Shown: positions 20,738 through 29,795 of the stretch, piece after piece | How positions within the stretch are numbered: the stretch's first letter is position 1 | How the letters are laid out: each line of letters opens with the position of its first letter | NCBI RefSeq assembly: GCF_042657065.1 | Contig: NZ_JBHSNF010000001.1 | Span: 1,736,001-1,800,000 of the forward strand | Direction: 5' to 3' | From: Rhodanobacter ginsengisoli | GTDB lineage: Bacteria > Pseudomonadota > Gammaproteobacteria > Xanthomonadales > Rhodanobacteraceae | DNA: 64,000 bases | Program-made: the position numbers and the translations under genes | Notes under the pieces: model-generated | The model's input: the letters and a program-made list of their open reading frames with translations, nothing else | Database searches by the model: none | What the model was told of the DNA's origin: nothing

Positions 20738-21247
20738 ATGACCATCAATGTCACTTTCAGCACCAACCGCGGCCCGATCCACCTGCGTCTGCATGAAGAC
20801 AAGGCGCCGATCACGGTCGCCAACTTCGTCAACCTGGCCCGGCGCGGTTATTACGACGGGCTGTCGTTCCATCGCGTGATCGCCGACTTCATGGTGCAGG
20901 GTGGTTGCCCCGAGGGCAGCGGTCGCGGCGGTCCGGGCTACAAGTTCGAGGACGAGTTCAACCCGTCGCTGCGTCACGACAAGCCGGGCGTGCTGTCGAT
21001 GGCCAACGCCGGCCCGCGCACCAATGGCAGCCAGTTCTTCATCACCCACGGCCCGACCCCGTGGCTGGACGGCAAGCACAGCGTGTTCGGCGAAGTGGTC
21101 GATGCGGTCGACATGGATGTCGTCAATGCGATCCAGCAGGGCGACACGATCGAGAAGGTCACCGTGGAAGGCGATGTCGACGCGCTGCTGGCGTCGCAGT
21201 CCGATCGGGTGAAGGACTGGAACGAAGTGCTCGATCAGCGCGGCTGA
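20738..21247 (+). CDS. ppiB: Peptidyl-prolyl cis-trans isomerase, cyclophilin type
   Basis: A 169-residue cytoplasmic cyclophilin without signal peptide. Conserved stretches are VANFVNLARRGYYDGLSFHR (active-site His-Arg), DFMVQGGCPEGSGRGGPGY, MANAGPRTNGSQFFI and LDGKHSVFGEV. It catalyses proline isomerisation during protein folding. It ends at a strong terminator. PpiB versus another small cyclophilin paralogue is not resolved. Confidence 0.93.
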   Translation: MTINVTFSTNRGPIHLRLHEDKAPITVANFVNLARRGYYDGLSFHRVIADFMVQGGCPEGSGRGGPGYKFEDEFNPSLRHDKPGVLSMANAGPRTNGSQFFITHGPTPWLDGKHSVFGEVVDAVDMDVVNAIQQGDTIEKVTVEGDVDALLASQSDRVKDWNEVLDQRG

Positions 21248-21270
21248 GTTCGCGATTCCGCGGCGCTGGA

Positions 21271-21298
21271 AACCGCCGGTTTGCAGCCGGCGGTTTTT
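21271..21298 (+). terminator. Rho-independent terminator
   Basis: The stem ACCGCCGG / CCGGCGGT is followed by seven Ts, just after the cyclophilin gene and between it and a convergent small membrane-protein gene. Confidence 0.88.
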
Positions 21299-21311
21299 TT
21301 GTGGCGGAAGG

Positions 21312-21566
21312 TCAGGTCGACCTGCGCCGGAGCAGGTGATAGATCAGCAGCAACACCACCGCGCCGATCACCGAGGCAATGAAGCCGGCGGATTGCCCCT
21401 GCTGATACCAGCCGAACACGTTCTGCCCGGCCCAGGTGGCCAGCAGCGAACCGGCAATGCCGATCAACGCGGTGACGATGAAGCCGCCCGGGTCGCGGCC
21501 CGGCGTCAGCAGTTTGGCCACCAGGCCCACCACCAGACCAATCAAGAATACCCATAACCAGTGCAT
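21312..21566 (-). CDS. GlsB/YeaQ/YmgE-family small membrane protein
   Basis: An 84-residue protein with three hydrophobic segments and the family pattern: WVFLIGLVVGLVAKLLTPGR, GGFIVTALIGIAGSLLATWA, and SAGFIASVIGAVVLLLIYHL followed by LRRR. The family is called transglycosylase-associated but has no proven enzymatic role; members are often induced by stress. The start MHWLW is preceded by AAAGGAG. Although the frame is open far upstream, that stretch is antisense to mdh and the aminotransferase gene. Confidence 0.88.
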   Translation of the reverse strand: MHWLWVFLIGLVVGLVAKLLTPGRDPGGFIVTALIGIAGSLLATWAGQNVFGWYQQGQSAGFIASVIGAVVLLLIYHLLRRRST

Positions 21567-21743
21567 GCGGATCTCCTTTGCGGGTGAAGTCACGTCGTTC
21601 ATCAGCCGGACGGGGACATCATGCATGGTTCGTGCAGGCGCTGCAGCGATCCGCCCGACGGTCTGCCCATGCCGCCGGGCGCAGGCGTCCGGCGGCATGG
21701 TAAAATTGCCGCCTTTGCTTCCTCCCCCCTGCGTGAGAGACCC

Positions 21744-22943
21744 ATGCCCCAGCTCGCCCAGCGTGTCGGCCGTGCCAAGCCCAGCGCGATCATGGTCATT
21801 GCCGAGAAGGCAAAACAGCTCAAGGCCGCCGGCCGCGACATCATCAGTTTCTCGATCGGCGTGCCGAATTTCCTGCCCGGCGAGCATGTCTACGCCGCCG
21901 CGCGCGAATCGCTGTCGCACGACTCGGGCCAGTACGGCAGCAACCGCGGTGCCGAGGCCCTGCTGGATGCGTTCCTGCAGCATATCGAGGCCCTGGGTTT
22001 CAGCGGCTACACGCGGCTGAACCTGTCGATCGGCATCGGCGCCAAGCAGGTGCTGTACAACCTGGCCGAGGCGCTGCTCGACGAGGGCGACGAGATCTGT
22101 TTCGCCGCGCCGTACTGGACCACCTACCGCGATATCGCGGATATCGTCGGGGCCCGCACGAACGTGATGCATTGTGGTGCGGAGCAGAACTACAAGCTCA
22201 CGCCGGCCCAGCTCGATGCGGCGCTGGCGCGCAAGCCGAAGGTGTTCCTGTTCAACAACCCGTCCAACCCGACCGGCATGGTCTACACCGACGAGGAAAT
22301 CGCCGGACTGGCCGGGGTGCTGGCGAAGTATCCGGACACATGGATCGTCACCGACGACATCTACAACTCGATGGTGTTCGACGGCATCGGCTACCACAAT
22401 TTCGTGTTCGCCCGGCCGGAGCTGCGCGAGCGGCTGATCTTCGTCGACTCGGTGTCCAAGACCTACGGCATGCCGGGCTGGCGGGTCGGCCTGATCGCCG
22501 GCCCCGAAGTGGTGGCCAGGGCGGTCACCACGCTCAACTCCAACCACATCACCAGTCTGCCGGAAGTGATCACGGCGGCGGCGGTGGCGGCGTTCAGCGG
22601 GCCGCAGGACATCCCGCAGGCAAAGTGCGCCGAGTTTGCCGGCAAGCGCGACACGGTGGTTGCCGCGCTGAGGGCGATTCCCGGCGTGGTCTGCCCGCGA
22701 CCGCAGGGCGCGTTCTACGCGTTCCCGGATATTTCCGTGGCGTTCGGCAAGCGCCACGACGGCGTGAGCATCGGCAACGACGTCGAGTTCTGCGCCGCGC
22801 TGCTGGAAGCCAAGGGGGTCGCCTGCGTGCCGGGTTCGGCCTTCGGCGAGCCGCGCGCGATGCGCATTTCGTATACCTGCCCGACGGCGCAACTGGCGCC
22901 GGGCCTGCAGCGGATCCAGCAGTTCTTCGCCGAGCTGGTCTGA
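21744..22943 (+). CDS. PLP-dependent aminotransferase, class I/II (aspartate aminotransferase-like)
   Basis: A 399-residue fold-type I enzyme. The PLP-binding lysine lies in DSVSKTYGMPGWRVGLIAG; NNPSNPTGMVY and the C-terminal Arg region (EPRAMRISYTCP) are conserved. It transfers amino groups between an amino acid, probably aspartate or an aromatic residue, and 2-oxoglutarate. The start MPQLAQRVGRAKPSAIMVIA follows GTGAGAGACCC. It lies 48 bases upstream of mdh in the same direction; aspartate/oxaloacetate/malate chemistry would link the two genes. Confidence 0.9.
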   Translation: MPQLAQRVGRAKPSAIMVIAEKAKQLKAAGRDIISFSIGVPNFLPGEHVYAAARESLSHDSGQYGSNRGAEALLDAFLQHIEALGFSGYTRLNLSIGIGAKQVLYNLAEALLDEGDEICFAAPYWTTYRDIADIVGARTNVMHCGAEQNYKLTPAQLDAALARKPKVFLFNNPSNPTGMVYTDEEIAGLAGVLAKYPDTWIVTDDIYNSMVFDGIGYHNFVFARPELRERLIFVDSVSKTYGMPGWRVGLIAGPEVVARAVTTLNSNHITSLPEVITAAAVAAFSGPQDIPQAKCAEFAGKRDTVVAALRAIPGVVCPRPQGAFYAFPDISVAFGKRHDGVSIGNDVEFCAALLEAKGVACVPGSAFGEPRAMRISYTCPTAQLAPGLQRIQQFFAELV

Positions 22944-22991
22944 CGATCGGCTGCGAACCCCATTGAATATTTCATCCAAGGAGCCAACCCC

Positions 22992-23975
22992 ATGAAAGCC
23001 CCCGTTCGAGTTGCCGTTACCGGTGCCGCCGGCCAGATCGGTTATGCCCTGTTGTTCCGCATTGCCGCCGGCGACATGCTGGGTCCGGACCAGCCGGTGA
23101 TCCTGCACCTGCTGGAAATCACCCCGGCCTTGCCGGCGCTGCAGGGTGTCGTGATGGAGCTCAACGACTGTGCGTTTCCGACCCTCGCCGGCGTGGTCGC
23201 CACCGATGACCTCAACGTGGCATTCAAGGATGTCGACTACGCGCTGCTGGTCGGCGCCCGTCCGCGCGGCCCGGGCATGGAGCGCAAGGATCTGCTGGAA
23301 GCGAACGGTGCGATCTTCGGCCCGCAGGGCAAGGCGCTGAACGACCACGCCAGCCGCGACGTGAAGGTGCTGGTGGTCGGCAACCCGGCCAACACCAACG
23401 CGCTGATCGCGCAGCAGAACGCGCCGGATCTGGATCCGGGCTGCTTCACCGCGATGGTCCGCCTGGACCACAACCGCGCACTGTCGCAGCTGGCCGAGAA
23501 GACCGGCGCGCATACCACCGACATCAAGAAAATGACGATCTGGGGCAACCACAGCTCGACCCAGTATCCGGACCTGCACCACGCCACCGTCAACGGCAAG
23601 GCCGCGATGTCGCTGGTGGACCAGACCTGGTACGAAGCCGACTTCATTCCTACCGTGCAGCAGCGCGGTGCGGCGATCATCAAGGCACGCGGCGCCTCGT
23701 CGGCCGCATCCGCCGCGTCGGCCGCGATCGACCACATGCGCACCTGGGCGCAGGGCACGGCCGAAGGCGACTGGGCCTCGATGGGGATTCCGTCCGACGG
23801 CTCCTACGACATCGCGCCGGGCGTGATCTACGGTTATCCGGTGACGGTGAAGGACGGCAAGTACACGATCGTGCAGGGCCTGGCGATCAACGCGTTCTCG
23901 CGCGCTCGCATGGACGCCACCGAAAAGGAACTGCGCGAGGAGCGCGCGGGTGTCGAGCACCTGTTCGCCAAGTGA
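22992..23975 (+). CDS. mdh: Malate dehydrogenase
   Basis: A 327-residue NAD-dependent malate dehydrogenase of the cytosolic/MDH type. It shows the Rossmann motif VTGAAGQIGYALLFRIA, substrate-binding Arg in GARPRGPGMERKDLL, VVGNPANTNALI, and the catalytic His in TIWGNHSSTQYPD. It oxidises malate to oxaloacetate in the TCA cycle. AAGGAG precedes the ATG. It ends at a clear terminator, probably of an aminotransferase-mdh operon. Confidence 0.97.
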   Translation: MKAPVRVAVTGAAGQIGYALLFRIAAGDMLGPDQPVILHLLEITPALPALQGVVMELNDCAFPTLAGVVATDDLNVAFKDVDYALLVGARPRGPGMERKDLLEANGAIFGPQGKALNDHASRDVKVLVVGNPANTNALIAQQNAPDLDPGCFTAMVRLDHNRALSQLAEKTGAHTTDIKKMTIWGNHSSTQYPDLHHATVNGKAAMSLVDQTWYEADFIPTVQQRGAAIIKARGASSAASAASAAIDHMRTWAQGTAEGDWASMGIPSDGSYDIAPGVIYGYPVTVKDGKYTIVQGLAINAFSRARMDATEKELREERAGVEHLFAK

Positions 23976-24031
23976 AGACCTGGATGAACTGATCCCATGC
24001 CGGCCATGATGGCCGGTGATGCAGGGGGCAG

Positions 24032-24061
24032 AAAAAGGGCCGGCTTTTGCCGGCCCTTTTT
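24032..24061 (+). terminator. Rho-independent terminator after mdh
   Basis: The stem GGGCCGGC / GCCGGCCC with loop TTTT is flanked by A5 and T5 and lies 57 bases after mdh. Confidence 0.9.
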
Positions 24062-24358
24062 CATGGAGCGGCAATCTGCGCGGGTGCCGCCGATCCGGCG
24101 CCTTGAGGGCTCGTGGTCGAGTCGGCGATCTTTCGAGACCGTTCCCGGATCACTGGCGTGGATCTGCAGCCAGTGGACGATATCTGCAGGGATCGTTGCC
24201 TGACGCTTTCCGTGGTCAGGTGCCGCTCAGCGGCCTGTACACGCGGAGAGCGTCATCCGGAAATTACCGCGGCAAGCGGTGTGCGAGCTGGCATGGATGT
24301 TGCGTATGTCCCCGTGACGGGAGCGGCCCGTCATTTCCTGATCCGGGACTGCAAACGA

Positions 24359-25201
24359 ATGATGAAGCTGAATTTCAACTCGAAAGGCATGACGCTGATC
24401 GAAATGATGGTGGTCGTGGCGATCATTGCCATCCTTTCGGCCATCGCGATACCGGCCTACGGCACCTATACGACCCGCAGCCGGGTCTCCGAGTGCCTCA
24501 GCCTGATCGGCCCGGCCAAGCTGGCGGTATCGATGCAATCGACCACGTTCACCTTCAGTCCTACCCGGAACTGTGCCTCGATCGTGATCCACCCGGATGG
24601 CGTGATCGTGGCAACCACGCAGAACACCGGCGCCACCATCGACCCGATCCTGCAGTTGACGCCGACTTTTTCCGGCAGCGTCAGCTGGCACTGCGGGCTG
24701 GCGGCGGGCAAATATTCGGATGTACCGCAGACATGTCGCGATCAGCCGACGGCGGCGACCGGTGGCAACCTGGCGGCGACCCCTGCGGCGACGGCCCCCG
24801 GTTCGGGAGCTGCGACGGGCGGCAGCTCGGGTTCGGGCACTGCGGGAGGTTCCACCGGCACTCCGCCAAGCACTCCGCCAAGCACCCCACCGAGCACCCC
24901 ACCGAGCACCCCACCGAGCACCCCACCGAGCACGCCGCCGAGCACTCCGCCGACCACGCCGCCAGCTGGCGGTGGCACGTCGGGTGGCGGTTCCGGTGGC
25001 GGTTCGGGTGGCACGCCCAGCAGCCCCCCGAGCGGTGGTTCGGGCAGCGCCGGCAACGGTGGCGCCGGCCAGGGCGGCGGTACATCGCCAACACCTTCGC
25101 TGGGCAGCTGCAAGACCGACATGAGCCAGCCCATCTGCAAACAGCTGCCGAAGCAGTGCAGGAAGCACCCGGGCACGAGCAGGAAATGTCCCTGGAACTG
25201 A
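24359..25201 (+). CDS. Type IV pilin-like protein with long Thr/Pro/Ser/Gly tail
   Basis: A 280-residue prepilin. A short basic leader ends in Gly, then MTLIEMMVVVAIIAILSAIA, the class-III signal with Glu at +5 and the hydrophobic N-terminal helix. A pilin-like domain of about 100 residues follows (IPAYGTYTTRSRVSECLSL). The rest is unusual for a pilin: about 150 residues of low complexity with eight or so TPPS units, then GGGS/GGNGG-rich sequence and a short Cys/Lys-rich end. Two adjacent ATGs (24359, 24362) are possible starts. No other pilus gene is nearby, so it may be a minor or accessory pilin. Confidence 0.8.
   Translation: MMKLNFNSKGMTLIEMMVVVAIIAILSAIAIPAYGTYTTRSRVSECLSLIGPAKLAVSMQSTTFTFSPTRNCASIVIHPDGVIVATTQNTGATIDPILQLTPTFSGSVSWHCGLAAGKYSDVPQTCRDQPTAATGGNLAATPAATAPGSGAATGGSSGSGTAGGSTGTPPSTPPSTPPSTPPSTPPSTPPSTPPSTPPTTPPAGGGTSGGGSGGGSGGTPSSPPSGGSGSAGNGGAGQGGGTSPTPSLGSCKTDMSQPICKQLPKQCRKHPGTSRKCPWN
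24860..24963 (+). repeat. 12-bp tandem repeat encoding TPPS units
   Basis: Near-perfect copies of a 12-bp unit (ACCCCACCGAGC type, with CCAAGC variants at the left end) repeat about eight times in frame within the pilin-like gene. Copy changes would alter length but keep the frame. Confidence 0.9.
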
Positions 25202-25283
25202 TGGTCTGAGCCGAGCTGCCGCCTCGGCGGCAGCTGCGGTCTGCCTTCCCGCTACGGCCGGTGCCGAAGCCTGGCAGCGGGTT

Positions 25284-25673
25284 TCAGGCGCCGGGTTGCT
25301 CGCTCCGCGCCTTGGCCATGGCCTTGTCCATGGCCTCCAGCAACTGTTCCCCACCAAACGGCTTGCGCAGGAAGACCCAGCGTTCGGGAAGATCCGAGCG
25401 ATTCACTTCGTTGTCCGCGGTAATCACCACGATGGCGACCTCGGGGTGATGCTCGATCGCCTTCCGGCAGACGTCGATGCCGGTCATGCTGCCGGCCAGG
25501 ATGACATCGGCGACGATGACATCGATATGGGCATGCTCCAGGTGGCTTGCCGCTCCCGCCGACCCCAACGCGCGAATGCTCTGGAAACCTTCGGCCATCG
25601 ATACCAGCAGGTCGATGGACTCCAGCACCAGGACATCGTCATCGACGATGAGTACGGTCTTGTTTGTATCCAC
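25284..25673 (-). CDS. Single-domain response regulator (receiver only)
   Basis: A 129-residue receiver without output domain. It shows VLIVDDD (acidic pocket), Asp56 in DVIVADVILAG, the Thr region VVITADNE and the conserved Lys in FLRKPFGGEQLL. It probably acts as a phosphorylation relay or by protein contact. The GTG start is chosen because AGGAG lies 6 nt upstream; in-frame ATGs further upstream lack family likeness. No kinase gene is adjacent. It lies downstream of the antiporter genes, 117 bases away and in the same direction. Confidence 0.85.
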   Translation of the reverse strand: MDTNKTVLIVDDDVLVLESIDLLVSMAEGFQSIRALGSAGAASHLEHAHIDVIVADVILAGSMTGIDVCRKAIEHHPEVAIVVITADNEVNRSDLPERWVFLRKPFGGEQLLEAMDKAMAKARSEQPGA

Positions 25674-25790
25674 GCATGACTCCTGGAAGCCTTGTCGGCT
25701 TGAGAGTGAGAGCATATCCCCAGTCCCGCAGGAAAGGGTGCGCTCACGTCGGCCGGAACCGTCGAAGCCCCGGTCCGGTAACACGATGGC

Positions 25791-26999
25791 TCAGCCGCCC
25801 GTGTCGACTCCCGTCCCGGCGCTGTCCGCATCGCGCTGGCGTTTCAGCAACCACGCCAGCACCGGCGGTGTCACCATCGCGGTGAGCAGGGACATCGCCA
25901 CGATGATCGCGTAGATCCGCTCGCTGAAGACACCGGCGGCCAGGCCGAGGCTGGCGATCACCACGCCGACCTCGCCGCGCGGCACCATGCCGAAGCCGAC
26001 GATGGTCGCGCTGCGACGGCCCAGCGACAGCGCGCCGAGGAAACCGCCGGCCAGTTTGGACACGATCGCGATGACGGTAACCACGGCCAGCATCAACAGC
26101 GCGTCGGCACTGGCCAGTTCGGCCAGATTGATCTTGGCGCCGGTCACCACGAAGAAGAACGGGGTGAGGAACGACAGCAGCGGCAGGGTCTGGTGTTCCA
26201 GCTCGTCGCGCTGGCGCGTCTCCGAGGCGATCATGCCGGCCAGGAAGGCGCCGATGATCGCGGCCAGGCCAAAGCGGGTGGACAGCCAGGCCAGCCCCAG
26301 GCACAGCGCCAGCACCAGGGTCAGTGCCGAATGCGGACTGATCGGTGCTTCCAGCCAGCCCGATTGCCGCCGCATCATCCGGGTGCCGCCCCAGCCGATG
26401 ATCGCGACAAAGCCCACCGCGCCACCGAGGGTCAGCAGCAGCGACTGCACGTTCAGCGAGCCACCGCCCTGCAGCGAGGAGACGATGCCGAGCAGCAGCA
26501 TGGCGAGGATGTCGTCGATTACCGCGGCACCGAGGATCACCCGGCTTTCGGTTCGCTGCAGCACGCCCAGTTCCTGCAGCACGCGGGCGGTGATGCCGGC
26601 CGAGGTGGCCACGAAGGCGGCCGCCACGAACAGCGACTTGACCCATTCGAATCCTTCGCCATGGGCCCACAGGGCGCCGGCGCCGAACGGCACGACCACG
26701 CCCAGCACGCCGACCAGGAAGGCGCTCCTGCCGACCTTCTTCAGATCGTCCAGGCGCGTCTCCAGGCCGACCGAGAACAGCAGCAGCACCACGCCGATCT
26801 CGGCCAGCACATCCAGCGGCGTGCCCGGCACGATCTGCTCGGGCGAGATCCAGCCCAGCAGCGACGGGCCGACCACGCAGCCGGCCGCGATCTCGCCGAC
26901 CACGCCGGGCAGCTTCAGCCGCTGCGCGATCTCCGCGCCGAGCTGGGCGGCGATGAAGATGATGAACAGGGTGAGCAGGATGTCGCTGGCATGATGCAT
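25791..26999 (-). CDS. Cation:proton antiporter, CPA2/Kef type
   Basis: A 402-residue membrane protein with about 12 segments. CPA2 features are LKLPGVVGEIAAGCVVGPSL, LLLFSVGLETRLDDL, the conserved AAVIDDILAMLLLGI (ion-binding Asp pair region), FGLAAIIGAFLAGMIAS and GFGMVPRGEVGVVIASLGLA. It lacks the C-terminal TrkA-N domain of KefB/C. It likely exchanges K+ or Na+ for protons. It follows nhaD by 45 bases and is probably in one operon with it. Confidence 0.92.
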   Translation of the reverse strand: MHHASDILLTLFIIFIAAQLGAEIAQRLKLPGVVGEIAAGCVVGPSLLGWISPEQIVPGTPLDVLAEIGVVLLLFSVGLETRLDDLKKVGRSAFLVGVLGVVVPFGAGALWAHGEGFEWVKSLFVAAAFVATSAGITARVLQELGVLQRTESRVILGAAVIDDILAMLLLGIVSSLQGGGSLNVQSLLLTLGGAVGFVAIIGWGGTRMMRRQSGWLEAPISPHSALTLVLALCLGLAWLSTRFGLAAIIGAFLAGMIASETRQRDELEHQTLPLLSFLTPFFFVVTGAKINLAELASADALLMLAVVTVIAIVSKLAGGFLGALSLGRRSATIVGFGMVPRGEVGVVIASLGLAAGVFSERIYAIIVAMSLLTAMVTPPVLAWLLKRQRDADSAGTGVDTGG

Positions 27000-27044
27000 G
27001 GGCTCGAGTTGCTCCGGTTGTCCCGCCGGGATGGCGCGCGGCGG

Positions 27045-28439
27045 TCAGCTGCCGCCGAACAGGTGTGCGTTCATCCACATGTGCAGGGCGATGCTGGCGA
27101 CATAACCCAGCCCGATCGCCCAGCTCCAGCGCAGATGGCTCATGAAGGTGTATTGCCCGCGCGAGGCGCCCATCAAGGCGACGCCGGCCGCCGAACCGAC
27201 CGACAGCAGGCTGCCGCCCACGCCGGCGGTGAGCGTGATCAGCAGCCACTGGCCGTGATCCATCGGCGGATTCATCTTCAGCACGGCGAACATGATCGGG
27301 ATGTTGTCCACGATCGCCGAGAGCAGGCCCATGATCGAGTTGGCGAGAGTGAAGCCGAGGCTGCCGTACATGTGCACCGAAGCCAGTTCCAGGTAGCCCA
27401 GTGCGGCGAGACCGCCGACGCAGGCGAACACGCCGTAGAAGAACAGCAGAGTGTCCCACTCGGCGTTGGCGATAATCCGGAAGATCGAGTAGGTCTGCGG
27501 TTCCATGCCCTGGGCCAGCGCATAGCGGCGCTGGCTGTAGTCGATGCGGGTGGCCAGCAGGTTCAGCAGCGCCAGACCGGTCAGCATGCCGTAGGCGGCG
27601 GGCATGCCCAGCCACTGCCGACCGACCACGGTGATCGCGATGGTCAGCCCGAACGTGAGGCAGATGCTGATGCCACCCGGCTTGATCGGGTTGCTGCCCT
27701 CGGCGGGTTCGGGACGTCCCTTCGGCAGCGCGAAGAACATCGCCACGGCCGGCACCAGCCAGTTGACCAGCGAGGGCAGGAAGATATGGAAGAAGTCGAA
27801 GAACTGCGCCTTGTTGGCCTGCCATACCATCAGCGTGGTGATGTCGCCGAACGCGCTCCATGCACCGCCGGCGTTGGCGGCGACGACCAGGTTGATCAGG
27901 GCGATCGTGGTGAATCGCGCGTTGCCGGCGCCGACCGCCAGAATCACGGCCGACATCACCAGCGCGGTGGTCAGGTTGTCCAGCATCGGCGACAGGAAGA
28001 ACGCCAGCAGGCCGGTGATCCAGAACAGCGAGCGATAACTGAAGTTGCGCTTGGTCAGCTGGGTACGCAGCGCTTCGAACACGCCGCGCTCGCCCATGGC
28101 GGTGACATAGGTCATCGCCACCACCAGGAAGAAGAAGATCTCCGCGTACTCCAGAAACATCGCCTCGAAGGCATGCCTGGCATCCTGGGTTCCGCCGGTG
28201 CCACCGGTCTTCCACGCGATCAGGCCCCAGATCAACGCGGCGGCCAGCACTACCGGCTTGGATTTGGCGACATGGATGCGCTCCTCCAGGATCACCCCGA
28301 CGTAGGCCAGCACGAACAGCGCCAGCGCGATCCAGCCCACCGGATGGGCGGCAAGATGGAAATTGATGTCGGCGCCGGATTCGGACGCACATACCGGGAC
28401 GCTGGCAAGCAGTGCGGCCAGGGCGATCAGCCTTCGCAT
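27045..28439 (-). CDS. nhaD: Na+/H+ antiporter NhaD
   Basis: A 464-residue antiporter of the NhaD (ion transporter superfamily) type. A cleavable-looking signal (MRRLIALAALLASVPVCASE) precedes the membrane part. Conserved regions are FFFLVVAMTYVTAMGERGVF, SPMLDNLTTALVMSAVIL, ANAGGAWSAFGDITTLMVW, SAIVDNIPIMFAVLKM and GGSLLSVGSAAGVALMG. NhaD exports Na+/Li+ in exchange for protons at alkaline pH. The frame is open for 15 codons upstream, but the ATG at 28439 begins the signal sequence. It is the first gene of the antiporter pair. Confidence 0.93.
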   Translation of the reverse strand: MRRLIALAALLASVPVCASESGADINFHLAAHPVGWIALALFVLAYVGVILEERIHVAKSKPVVLAAALIWGLIAWKTGGTGGTQDARHAFEAMFLEYAEIFFFLVVAMTYVTAMGERGVFEALRTQLTKRNFSYRSLFWITGLLAFFLSPMLDNLTTALVMSAVILAVGAGNARFTTIALINLVVAANAGGAWSAFGDITTLMVWQANKAQFFDFFHIFLPSLVNWLVPAVAMFFALPKGRPEPAEGSNPIKPGGISICLTFGLTIAITVVGRQWLGMPAAYGMLTGLALLNLLATRIDYSQRRYALAQGMEPQTYSIFRIIANAEWDTLLFFYGVFACVGGLAALGYLELASVHMYGSLGFTLANSIMGLLSAIVDNIPIMFAVLKMNPPMDHGQWLLITLTAGVGGSLLSVGSAAGVALMGASRGQYTFMSHLRWSWAIGLGYVASIALHMWMNAHLFGGS

Positions 28440-28490
28440 GAAGAATCCTCTGGTGACATGGCAGCGTCGAACGACGCGCCGCATAGGGTA

Positions 28491-29044
28491 TCAGCCCGGG
28501 GCGCTGCACAGGCCAGAGGCTACCGGCATCCAGAGCCCTGCGGTTGCACCCGAGCGGCGGCCTGCAACCCGGGGCAGCGGGCTGAAAACGCGGCCGGCCA
28601 CTGCGGTTATCAGGGCCAGCAGCAGCACGGTCCAGCGGAACGCGATGACGTATCCTCGTGGGCGTGTCACTGCAGCGTGGCGCCCATCAGCAGGGTGGAC
28701 AGCGCGATGCCGAAACTCATCGCCAGGTACTGCGCGGTCGAAGCCATCGACGAGAGCATCGAGGCATGCTCGATGCCCGCGTCGTGATAGATCAGCGTGT
28801 TCATCGCGGTGTACTGCAGGCCGGTGAAGATGCCGTAGCAGAACGTCAGCGTGGCGATCGCCCGCACCAGCGTGCCCGGGCCGGGCAGGGCGAACGTCGT
28901 CAGCAGCAACGCCACGATCAGCGTGTTGCCGAGCAGCAGGCGGCGATAGCCCAGGCGGACCAGCAAGCGGTTGATCGCCCATTTGGCGGCTATCGACCCC
29001 GTCGCCTGCGGCACCATCATCAGGCCCGCCATCAGCGGTGACCA
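28491..29044 (-). pseudogene. MFS (DHA2-type) transporter remnant
   Basis: From about 29044 downward one frame encodes the last third of an EmrB/QacA-type transporter (LMAGLMMVPQATGSIAAKWA through FGIALSTLLMGATLQ), stopping at 28667. The expected last membrane segment continues in another frame (GYVIAFRWTVLLLALITAVA), ending at 28491. A one-base frameshift near 28660 and loss of the N-terminal two-thirds make it a clear remnant. The frame of the last segment is also open at 29171-29045 (starting MPEDASPSRRES), which may be a scrap of the original 5' end. Confidence 0.82.
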
Positions 29045-29348
29045 GCCACGGCAGGCCGCGGAAGCGCTCGCGCGAAGATGCTCCGGACGGGTCGACGGAC
29101 ACCGTCGTCGAGCTGGGCACGGCGGCGGTGACGGGGGACTCGCGACGGCTGGGAGAGGCATCTTCAGGCATGATAACTGCTGTGACAGCTTGCTTTTCGC
29201 GAACGGACTCTGCAGAGTCAGCGGTGTTTCATCGCAAGCCACGATTCACCCCGTTGTGGCGGCCCATTACCGATCACTCGCGCCGGGACGTTTTCGTTCC
29301 GGCGCGAGCTTTTGCGCGGCAGGAGCCGCCAGCACCAGGAACGAGCTC
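29045..29348. other. Intergenic stretch upstream of rnk
   Basis: No convincing gene. It holds possible 5' debris of the decayed MFS gene and a perfect 14-bp palindrome GACTCTGCAGAGTC at 29206-29219. The promoter of rnk should lie here, but no clear -10/-35 pair was seen. Confidence 0.5.
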
Positions 29349-29759
29349 ATGAGCAGCCAGCCGCCGATCACCGTATCCCGCACCGACATGGAGCGCATCG
29401 AAGCGCTGCTCGAACGCCAGCCCTCGGCTCAGGCGGGGAGCTTCGCCGCGCTGCGCGCCCAGCTCGACCGTGCGGATGTGGTCGAGCCGGTGGCGATGCC
29501 GGCGCATACCGTGACGATGAACTCCACCGTGACGTTCGAGGAGGAGGGCAGCGGCGGCAATCTCACCCTGACCCTGGTGTATCCGGCGGCAGCCGGTGCG
29601 CCCGGCACGGTGTCGATCCTGGCGCCGGTAGGCAGCGCCCTGCTCGGGCTGTCGCGCGGCCAGCAGATCGACTGGCCGATGCCGGATGGCCACAAGCGCC
29701 GCGTACGCGTGCTCGAGATCAACCAGCCGGCGGACCCGGCGGGGCAGCCGCCGCGCTGA
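29349..29759 (+). CDS. rnk: Nucleoside diphosphate kinase regulator
   Basis: A 136-residue GreA-like protein of the Rnk family. An N-terminal coiled helix pair (ITVSRTDMERIEALLER) is followed by the GreA/GreB C-terminal FKBP-like domain: VTMNSTVTFEEEGSGGNLTL, VSILAPVGSALLGLSRGQQI and a closing RRVRVLEINQPA. Rnk binds RNA polymerase and affects nucleotide pools. It is a short single gene, convergent with the PAP2 gene. Confidence 0.93.
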   Translation: MSSQPPITVSRTDMERIEALLERQPSAQAGSFAALRAQLDRADVVEPVAMPAHTVTMNSTVTFEEEGSGGNLTLTLVYPAAAGAPGTVSILAPVGSALLGLSRGQQIDWPMPDGHKRRVRVLEINQPADPAGQPPR

Positions 29760-29795
29760 GCATCGGCAAGGCCCGCACAAGCAAGGCCCGTACCG

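Noticed and set aside
24227..25357. Minus-strand frame opposite the pilin-like gene
   Set aside because: Ala/Arg/Gly-rich shadow created by the repeats; no start context.
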